From the NCBI GenBank assembly GCA_900770335.1, contig CAAGKD010000025.1, positions 1 to 9,487 of the forward strand: a DNA stretch of 9,487 bases, given 5' to 3'. Every line of letters begins with the position of its first letter. Position 1 is the first letter of the stretch. The notes beneath the pieces are model-generated. The model made no database searches. It saw only the letters and a list, made by a program, of their open reading frames with translations, and was not told the origin of the DNA. This stretch comes from an uncultured Sutterella sp. (GTDB lineage Bacteria; Pseudomonadota; Gammaproteobacteria; Burkholderiales; Burkholderiaceae_F). The translations under genes and the position numbers were made by a program. Positions 5,240-9,487 of the stretch are shown here, in pieces.

Positions 5240-5687
5240 TCAGAGCGCCTCGCGCCCCTGCGCGGGCTTGTCAAGGAGCCTGAGGTCCGCGAAGCGCATC
5301 TGATCGCGCAGCTCGGCGAGGCTGTGCACGCGAAGGCGCCGGTAGATGTTGTTGCGGTGTCCCTGGATCGTGCGTTCGGAGAGCCGGAAGCGCAGCGCGA
5401 TGTCGCGGTTCGTGACGCCCTCGATGAGAAGCCGCGTGACCATCTTCTCGCGCGCTCATTTCCTCGAGGATGCGGTTCACCTGCGCGGGCGAAAGCCGTC
5501 CGCCGGCCTCGGCGAGGCTGATGCGGCAGGCCTCCTCGATCGCGGCGGCGAGCGCGTCTGGGTCGAGGGGCTTCTTGAGAAAGTCAAACGCGCCCATCTT
5601 GAGGGTCGCGACGGCCGTGTCGACGTCGTCGGTCGGCAACGCCCCTGTCATCGCCCTGTCACGGAGCGCGCCTAGAATGAACGTCAC
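5240..5687 (-). pseudogene. Response regulator (receiver plus LuxR-type HTH), truncated and frameshifted
   Basis: Two overlapping minus-strand frames carry parts of one FixJ/NarL-like regulator. The first (about 5687-5446) holds only the end of a receiver domain: TGALPTDDVDTAVATLKMGAFDFLKKPLD, with the conserved Lys of the KP motif, then a helix and SPAQVNRILEEMSARE. The second (to 5240) holds a complete LuxR HTH: REKMVTRLLIEG, TNRDIALRF, SERTIQGHRNNIYRRL, HSLAEL. They join at a GC dinucleotide run (5449-5455): restoring two bases would give one frame reading MSAREKMV, as homologues do. The phosphoacceptor Asp and the first two-thirds of the receiver are missing; upstream in that frame is a stop and then the divergent Nudix gene. 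No histidine kinase is nearby. A frameshift could be a sequencing error; the N-terminal loss cannot. Confidence 0.85.
5673..5678 (+). promoter_or_regulatory. -10-like element before the Nudix gene
   Basis: TAGAAT (5 of 6 to TATAAT) lies 50 bp before the ATG at 5728. No good -35 is seen at 16-18 bp. If used, transcription would start near 5685, which would exclude an in-frame ATG at 5677 and support the start at 5728. Confidence 0.4.
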
Positions 5688-5727
5688 GTTACGCTTGCAG
5701 CCGGAAGAACAAGGCCGGCGCGCTCAC

Positions 5728-6429
5728 ATGACCGAAGAATTCGTCTTTCATCCTCAGCTCGACGAAAACGGCCAGCCCGTGATCGTCTCCTCTCCCACGC
5801 CCGCGGGTCCCGCGGGGAACTGGCTCGACTCCGCGCTTGCGGCGACCTTCTCCATCACCGAGCCCGGCGACCTTCCCGCGTCCCTCAACGGCATCCCCTT
5901 TTCGCACGTGAAGTTCACCGACCGGGACTGGGTGCGCTTCCTGCGCCGCTATGAGGACTGGCCCGACCAGCCCGAGCCGAGGACGAGCAAGCGCCTCACG
6001 AGCGGCCTCGTCATCGCCGAGCCCGACGGCCGCTTCTGGCTCGTGCACCCCACGAACCGCTTCGGCGGCGTCGAGGCGACCTTCCCCAAGGGCCGGCTCG
6101 AGCCCGGGCTCTCGCTCGTCGTCAACGCGATCAAGGAGGGCTGGGAGGAGAGCGGCATCCTCGCCGAACCCCTCGGGTGGCTCTGCGACGTCGACCGCAC
6201 GAAGACAGTGACGCGCTACTACATGGCGCGCCGCGTCGCCGGATCCCCGGTCGATGCGGGCTGGGAGAGCCAGGCCGTGAGCCTCGTGCCGGCGAGCACG
6301 CTCCTTGAATATCTCAACCGTCCCAACGACCGCAAGATCCTTCCGGCGATCGCCGCCTGGCGCGCCCGGGCGCAGCGCCGCGCCTCGGCCCTGCGCGCGG
6401 ACGCCATCTGCGCTCCGGCGCTCCTCTGA
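5728..6429 (+). CDS. Nudix hydrolase with divergent Nudix box
   Basis: Nudix enzymes cleave nucleoside diphosphates linked to another group, such as ADP-ribose, dinucleoside polyphosphates or NADH. The 233-residue cytoplasmic protein has an N-terminal region of about 85 residues, then a Nudix fold from TSGLVIAEPDGRFWLVHP. The box lies at 122-144, from GRLEPG to KEGWEESGI. The metal-binding KE-x2-EE core is kept, but the first Glu of GX5EX7REUXEEXGU is Leu and the Arg is Lys; these two normally contact each other. Downstream TRYYMARR, GWESQAV and LNRPNDR recall diadenosine or diphosphoinositol polyphosphate phosphohydrolases. ATG 5728 is preferred; another in-frame ATG at 5677 would add 17 residues, and both have weak ribosome sites. 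It is a single-gene unit, divergent from the regulator remnant. Substrate unknown. Confidence 0.9.
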   Translation: MTEEFVFHPQLDENGQPVIVSSPTPAGPAGNWLDSALAATFSITEPGDLPASLNGIPFSHVKFTDRDWVRFLRRYEDWPDQPEPRTSKRLTSGLVIAEPDGRFWLVHPTNRFGGVEATFPKGRLEPGLSLVVNAIKEGWEESGILAEPLGWLCDVDRTKTVTRYYMARRVAGSPVDAGWESQAVSLVPASTLLEYLNRPNDRKILPAIAAWRARAQRRASALRADAICAPALL

Positions 6430-6449
6430 GCGCGGCCGGACGGGAGGGG

Positions 6450-6479
6450 AAAAACGCCCGGGTTGGAGTCCTCCGGGCG
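6450..6479 (-). terminator. Hairpin whose T-run is on the minus strand
   Basis: CGCCCGG (6455-6461) pairs with CCGGGCG (6473-6479). On the minus strand the hairpin is followed by TTTTT (6454-6450), the form of an intrinsic terminator. On the plus strand, where the Nudix gene ends 20 bp earlier, there is no T-run. It may end Nudix transcripts imperfectly and block antisense transcription efficiently; no minus-strand gene is visible upstream of it. Confidence 0.6.
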
Positions 6480-6517
6480 CGGGAAGCCTTCGGCAACCAT
6501 CGGATTTCCCTCATTTG

Positions 6518-6534
6518 GTCGACAAAATGTCGAC
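6518..6534. promoter_or_regulatory. Perfect 17-bp palindrome upstream of argG, candidate operator
   Basis: GTCGACA-AAA-TGTCGAC is a perfect palindrome; each half also contains the self-complementary GTCGAC. The first half in context, TTGGTCGACAAA, fits the loose T-x-GT-N-AC-x-A pattern of many FadR-like GntR regulators. It overlaps the -35 zone of the -10-like TAAGAT at 6551-6556, a good place for repression. It does not resemble the ARG box (TGAAT-N4-ATTCA) of E. coli ArgR. Confidence 0.55.
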
Positions 6535-6550
6535 GTCATCTCAAGGCGTG

Positions 6551-6556
6551 TAAGAT
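6551..6556 (+). promoter_or_regulatory. Candidate -10 element of argG
   Basis: TAAGAT, directly preceded by TG, lies 17 bp after the palindrome at 6518-6534 and about 150 bp before argG. There is no recognisable -35. Transcription from here would give a leader of about 140 nt containing the hairpins at 6568-6633. Confidence 0.45.
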
Positions 6557-6567
6557 GTACTGCCTAT

Positions 6568-6633
6568 GGGCTTTGTTGCCGTCCAACAAAGCCCGCGGCG
6601 GCGGGGGCGAACCCCCCAAGGGGCCCTGCGGGC
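6568..6633 (+). promoter_or_regulatory. Structured argG leader with two competing hairpins
   Basis: Hairpin A: GGGCTTTGTTG (6568-6578) with CAACAAAGCCC (6584-6594), 11 perfect pairs, loop CCGTC. Structure B: GCCCGC (6591-6596) with GCGGGC (6628-6633), enclosing GGGGG-CGAA-CCCCC (6603-6616). A and B share 6591-6594, so they cannot coexist in full. No T-run follows, so neither is a terminator. The arms of A also look like IS5/IS903-type inverted ends (GGCTTTGTTG), which is an alternative origin. Confidence 0.5.
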
Positions 6634-6701
6634 GTCGATAATGTCGGCGGCCCGATTACGAGTAGGGCGTTTCAAGAAAAGAATTTTGACGGGTGAGTCA
6701 C

Positions 6702-8030
6702 ATGTCGCAAACGATTCTGCAAAGCGTTCCTGTTGGTGAGAAGGTCGGCATCGCCTTCTCGGGCGGTCTCGACACGAGCTGCGCTCTTCGCTGGATGAAG
6801 ACCAAGGGCGCGCTGCCCTACGCCTACACGGCCAACCTCGCCCAGCCCGACGAGACGGACTACGAGGCCATTCCGCGCCGCGCCATGGAGTACGGCGCCG
6901 AGAAGGCCCGCCTCATCGACTGCCGCGCGCAGCTCGTCAACGAAGGCATCGCCGCCATCCAGTCGGGCGCCTTCCACATCTCCACGGGCGGCCAGCTCTA
7001 CTTCAACACCACGCCGCTCGGGCGCGCCGTGACGGGCACGATGCTCGTGGCCGCCATGCGCGAGGACGGCGTCAACATCTGGGGCGACGGCTCGACCTAC
7101 AAGGGCAACGACATCGAGCGCTTCTACCGCTACGGCCTGCTTGCCAATCCGAACCTCAAGATCTACAAGCCCTGGCTCGACGTCACGTTCATCCGCGAGC
7201 TCGGCGGCCGCGCCGAGATGTCCGCCTTCCTGCAGAAGGAGGGCTTCAACTACCGCATGTCCGCCGAGAAGGCCTACTCGACCGACTCGAACATGCTTGG
7301 CGCCACGCATGAGGCCAAGGACCTCGAGCATCTCTCGACCGGCATGAAGATCGTCGATCCGATCATGGGCGTGCCGTTCTGGCGCGAGGACTGCAAGATC
7401 GAGCCCGAGATCGTCAAGGTCGCCTTCAAGGACGGCGTTCCCGTCGAGATCAACGGTCAGAAGTTCTCCGATCCGGTCGCCCTCATGATGGAGGCCAACC
7501 GCATCGGTGGCCGCCACGGCCTCGGCATGTCCGACCAGATCGAGAACCGCATCATCGAGGCCAAGAGCCGCGGCATCTACGAGGCTCCGGGCATGGCGCT
7601 GCTCTTCATCTGCTACGAGCGCCTCGTCACCGGCATCCACAACGAGGACACGATCGAGCAGTACCGCATCAACGGCATGAAGCTCGGCCGCTACCTCTAT
7701 CAGGGCCGCTGGTTCGACAGCCAGGCGATCATGCTCCGCGAGTCCTCCATGCGCTGGGTCGCCTCGGCCGTCACGGGCGAGGTCACGCTCGAGCTGCGCC
7801 GCGGCAACGACTACACGATCATGAACACCGTCTCCCCGAACCTCACGTACGAGGCCTCGCGCCTCACGATGGAGAAGGGCGACTCGATGTTCACCGCCGA
7901 GGATCGCATCGGCCAGCTCACGATGCGCAACCTCGACATCGTCGACACCCGCGCCAAGCTCGGCATCTACTCCAAGGAGGGTCTGCTTGCCGGCACCGGC
8001 GTCACGCCCCTTCTCGGGAAATCCGAGTGA
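6702..8030 (+). CDS. argG: Argininosuccinate synthase, long form
   Basis: Joins citrulline and aspartate with ATP to form argininosuccinate, the penultimate step of arginine synthesis; cytoplasmic homotetramer. The 442-residue length and sequence match the E. coli-type ArgG (447 aa) rather than the roughly 400-residue form. It contains the ATP PP-loop AFSGGLDTS near residue 20, YAYTANLAQPDE, IPRRAMEYGAEKARLIDC, NTTPLGRAVTGTMLVAAM, WGDGSTYKGNDIERFYRYG, AYSTDSNMLGATHEAKDLE, RIGGRHGLGMSDQIENRIIEAKSRGIYEAPGMALL and TGEVTLELRRGNDY. ATG 6702 is chosen over GTG 6693 because the GTG lies inside the GGGTGAG ribosome site. It stands alone, with a 270-bp regulatory region before it and a terminator after. 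Codon use is strongly biased to C-ending codons, consistent with high expression. Confidence 0.98.
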   Translation: MSQTILQSVPVGEKVGIAFSGGLDTSCALRWMKTKGALPYAYTANLAQPDETDYEAIPRRAMEYGAEKARLIDCRAQLVNEGIAAIQSGAFHISTGGQLYFNTTPLGRAVTGTMLVAAMREDGVNIWGDGSTYKGNDIERFYRYGLLANPNLKIYKPWLDVTFIRELGGRAEMSAFLQKEGFNYRMSAEKAYSTDSNMLGATHEAKDLEHLSTGMKIVDPIMGVPFWREDCKIEPEIVKVAFKDGVPVEINGQKFSDPVALMMEANRIGGRHGLGMSDQIENRIIEAKSRGIYEAPGMALLFICYERLVTGIHNEDTIEQYRINGMKLGRYLYQGRWFDSQAIMLRESSMRWVASAVTGEVTLELRRGNDYTIMNTVSPNLTYEASRLTMEKGDSMFTAEDRIGQLTMRNLDIVDTRAKLGIYSKEGLLAGTGVTPLLGKSE

Positions 8031-8036
8031 GAACAA

Positions 8037-8052
8037 TTCTTCTTTATAAGAA
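8037..8052. repeat. AT-rich palindrome after argG
   Basis: TTCTT-TAT-AAGAA (8040-8052) is a perfect 13-bp palindrome, with another TTCTT at 8037-8041, within an AT-rich island of about 40 bp that includes TAAGTT twice (8058-8063 and 8067-8072). It contrasts with the GC-rich surroundings. It might weakly slow transcription or be a protein site; no assignment is possible. Confidence 0.35.
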
Positions 8053-8097
8053 ACAATAAGTTACAGTAAGTTCGAGGCGATTCCGGCAAGGCCGGGA

Positions 8098-8103
8098 TAG
8101 AAT
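8098..8103 (+). promoter_or_regulatory. -10-like element between argG and its terminator
   Basis: TAGAAT (5 of 6 to TATAAT) sits 16 bp before the terminator hairpin. No proper -35 is present at 16-18 bp. If active, a transcript would start just before the hairpin and either stop at once or read on into the cation transporter gene. Confidence 0.3.
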
Positions 8104-8118
8104 TCCATTCGAACGTAC

Positions 8119-8159
8119 AAGGCCGCCCGATGGTTCACCCAACCCTCGGACGGCCTTTT
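8119..8159 (+). terminator. Intrinsic terminator downstream of argG
   Basis: AAGGCCG (8119-8125) pairs with CGGCCTT (8151-8157). After a C/A mismatch, CCGA/TCGG and then GGTT/AACC extend the stem, leaving the loop CACCC. TTTT (8156-8159) follows. It lies about 90 bp after the argG stop and about 130 bp before the transporter ATG, and is the clearest plus-strand terminator in the window. Confidence 0.85.
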
Positions 8160-8290
8160 GCTTTGTGCGCTCGCTTTTTTTCACTTTCCCTTGCCTTTTC
8201 GGGCGTAGTGATCGCGAGGCGGCCGCCGTCATGGCGCCGCCCGCCGGATTCCGAGGCCCGCTCCTTCGGGACCTTTCGGAGAATCCTTCC

Positions 8291-9277
8291 ATGACAGACC
8301 GCATCGCACCCCTTTCGCTCGAGCCTGCGAGCGAGTTCTTCACCCATGGCGTCGGAGACAGCGCCCGCGGACACGCCTCGGAGCGCACCCGCGGGTCCGT
8401 TCTGGGTTTCGCTGTCGCGCTCACGCTCGGCTTCTCGGCCGTCGAGCTCGCCGGTGGGTGGCTCTCCAACTCGCTCGCCCTCATCGGCGACGCGGGCCAC
8501 ATGCTCACCGACTCGATGAGCCTCTTTTTCGCGCTCATCGCCAACCGCATCGCGATGAAGGGCGCCGACGAGGGGCACAGCTTCGGCCACGGCCGCGTCG
8601 AGGTCATCGCGGCGTTCGTGAACGGCCTCGTGATGCTCGGCGTCGTGCTCTGGCTCTTCGTCGAGGCGTTCTCGCGCATCGCCGAGCCCGCGGCCGTCTC
8701 GGGCGGAAGCGTGATGGCGATCGCCCTCGCGGGCCTCGTCATCAACGTGGGCGTGGCCTGGTCGCTCTCGCGCGACCGCAGGAACGTCAACACCCGCGCG
8801 GCGCTTCTTCACGTGATGGGCGACCTCATGGGCTCGGTCGCCGCGATCGTCGCGGGCGCCGTGATCTGGCTCGGCGGCCCGGCGATCGTCGATCCGCTGC
8901 TCTCGATGTTCGTGGGGGCGCTCCTCCTGCACGCGACCTGGAAGATCCTGCGCGACTCGATCCGGATTCTGCTTGACGGCACGCCCGAGGAGACGGACTT
9001 CGACACCGTCGGCGTCTACATCCGCTCGGTGCCGGGCGTCGAGGAGGTGCACGACCTTCACGTCTGGACGATCGCCCCGGGGCAGAACGCCGTGCAGTGC
9101 CACGTGCGCATCTCCTCGCCCGGCCGCTGGCCGAGGATCCTTCACGAGATCCGCGAGGGTGTCAAGGGGCGCTTTCTCATTGACCACATCACGGTGCAGC
9201 CCGAGTGGAGCGTCATGGCCTGTCCCGAGGGCGAGGAGGCGTCCGCTCTCGGAAGCGCCGCTCCACACAATCCCTGA
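8291..9277 (+). CDS. Cation diffusion facilitator, ZitB/CzcD-like zinc exporter
   Basis: Inner-membrane antiporter that expels Zn2+ (possibly Co2+ or Cd2+) in exchange for protons. The 328-residue protein has a short cytoplasmic N-terminus, six predicted membrane segments starting about residue 35, and a C-terminal cytoplasmic domain. The transport site is visible: Asp67, His70 and Asp74 in GDAGHMLTD (TM2) with His174 and Asp178 in HVMGD (TM5). GHSFGHGRVEV (95-105) is a further CDF hallmark, and HDLHVWTI marks the C-terminal domain. The pattern is very close to E. coli ZitB, though the His-rich tail is absent. ATG 8291 is chosen over upstream in-frame starts (8165, 8231) because homology begins here and GGAG lies 9 nt before it. 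A terminator precedes it, so it should have its own promoter; none is clear. Confidence 0.95.
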   Translation: MTDRIAPLSLEPASEFFTHGVGDSARGHASERTRGSVLGFAVALTLGFSAVELAGGWLSNSLALIGDAGHMLTDSMSLFFALIANRIAMKGADEGHSFGHGRVEVIAAFVNGLVMLGVVLWLFVEAFSRIAEPAAVSGGSVMAIALAGLVINVGVAWSLSRDRRNVNTRAALLHVMGDLMGSVAAIVAGAVIWLGGPAIVDPLLSMFVGALLLHATWKILRDSIRILLDGTPEETDFDTVGVYIRSVPGVEEVHDLHVWTIAPGQNAVQCHVRISSPGRWPRILHEIREGVKGRFLIDHITVQPEWSVMACPEGEEASALGSAAPHNP

Positions 9278-9282
9278 TCGGG

Positions 9283-9320
9283 AAAAACCTCTCCGGGGCG
9301 CGGGATCGGCGGCCGGGGAG
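9283..9320 (-). terminator. Hairpin after the transporter gene with its T-run on the minus strand
   Basis: CTCTCCGG (9289-9296) pairs with CCGGGGAG (9313-9320), 8 bp with one T-G wobble. An A5 run (9283-9287) lies just before it, so the minus strand reads hairpin, one base, then TTTTT, an intrinsic terminator pattern, while the plus strand lacks a T-run. It begins 6 bp after the transporter stop, similar to the hairpin after the Nudix gene. Confidence 0.5.
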
Positions 9321-9323
9321 TGA

Positions 9324-9332
9324 TGCAATAAT
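9324..9332 (+). promoter_or_regulatory. Extended -10 promoter candidate for the last gene
   Basis: TG-C-AATAAT matches the extended -10 pattern TGnTATAAT, with 5 of 6 in the hexamer. Transcription would start near 9339, about 40 nt before the ATG at 9379. A -35 is not obvious, as is common for extended -10 promoters. Confidence 0.5.
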
Positions 9333-9378
9333 CCCGCGAGGAAAACCATTCTCATCGCCCCCGGATTCCCCCTTCGCC

Positions 9379-9487
9379 ATGCCTCGCTTCAAGAAGTCCG
9401 CCCCGAGCGCGCCGGGCGCTTCGCCCGCCTCGCCGCTCGCCGGCCTTGCGCTCGCGGCCGCCCTTGCGGCGGGGCTCCTCGCGCCTA
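9379..9487 (+). CDS. Unrecognised protein with N-terminal hydrophobic segment (partial)
   Basis: An open frame from ATG 9379 runs off the window after 36 codons. It starts MPRFKKSAPSAPG, with basic residues and a small polar stretch, then becomes hydrophobic and Ala/Leu-rich (SPLAGLALAAALAAGLLAP), consistent with a signal peptide or membrane anchor of an exported protein. An extended -10 promoter lies about 50 bp upstream, but there is no good ribosome site. The product cannot be named from this fragment, and the true start could differ. Confidence 0.5.
   Translation, partial: MPRFKKSAPSAPGASPASPLAGLALAAALAAGLLAP

Noticed and set aside
4846..5283. Plus-strand frame in the region upstream of ansB
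   Set aside because: It starts inside the ansB start region, has no ribosome site and no recognisable sequence; treated as non-coding.
5470..5727. Upstream extension of the Nudix protein
   Set aside because: The extra residues are antisense to the regulator remnant and have no similarity; starts at 5728 or at most 5677 are more reasonable.
6672..8036. Minus-strand open frame of about 450 codons
   Set aside because: It lies exactly antisense to argG, whose identity is certain; composition and lack of motifs mark it as a shadow.
8135..9355. Minus-strand open frame of about 400 codons
   Set aside because: Antisense to the cation diffusion facilitator; charged low-complexity translation without a domain.

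Overview
The window is about two-thirds GC, densely coded on both strands, with AGGAG-type ribosome binding sites. The protein set (long-form ArgG, periplasmic AnsB close to the E. coli type II enzyme, ZitB-like zinc exporter, short TrpD with its own trp leader) points to a Gram-negative proteobacterium. A betaproteobacterium of the Sutterellaceae/Burkholderiales kind is my guess from overall feel, not something proven by the sequence. It looks like ordinary chromosome: I see no integrase, intact insertion sequence, CRISPR array, tRNA or rRNA.

Layout. (1) Positions 1-1611, minus strand: a tryptophan operon that starts with a promoter, a 33-codon leader peptide with three consecutive Trp codons and an intrinsic-terminator attenuator, then trpD and the first 65 codons of a probable trpC, translationally coupled through TGATG. 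(2) 1672-3264, minus strand: a beta-class carbonic anhydrase preceded by an ADP-ribosylglycohydrolase (DraG family). (3) 3454-3666, plus strand: an orphan Phd/YefM antitoxin divergent from the glycohydrolase, ending in a long GC hairpin that separates it from the convergent ansB. (4) 3820-4860, minus strand: periplasmic L-asparaginase II, with about 380 bp of apparently non-coding DNA upstream. (5) 5240-5687, minus strand: the ruin of a FixJ/LuxR-type response regulator, lacking its phosphoacceptor half and carrying a 2-base slippage in a GC dinucleotide run. (6) 5728-6429, plus strand: a Nudix hydrolase with a divergent Nudix box. (7) 6430-6701: a regulatory region with a perfect 17-bp palindrome, a -10 element and a structured leader, ahead of argG (6702-8030). 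(8) 8031-8290: AT-rich trailer, a -10-like element and a strong terminator, then a cation diffusion facilitator (8291-9277). (9) A new plus-strand gene with a hydrophobic N-terminus starts near 9379 and leaves the window.

How the genes relate. Most neighbours do unrelated housekeeping jobs: Trp biosynthesis, CO2/bicarbonate exchange, ADP-ribose removal, asparagine catabolism, arginine biosynthesis, zinc efflux. The best-supported regulatory system is the trp attenuator: the Trp codons, a 1:2 hairpin, a 2:3 antiterminator and a 3:4 terminator with a U-tract can all be read directly, and they control a trpDC unit that is not preceded by trpE or trpG. I found no wholly new multi-gene system. The most unusual items are this detached, separately attenuated trpDC operon, the slipped response-regulator pseudogene, the antitoxin lying next to an ADP-ribosylglycohydrolase, and the paired GTCGAC operator with refolding leader in front of argG.
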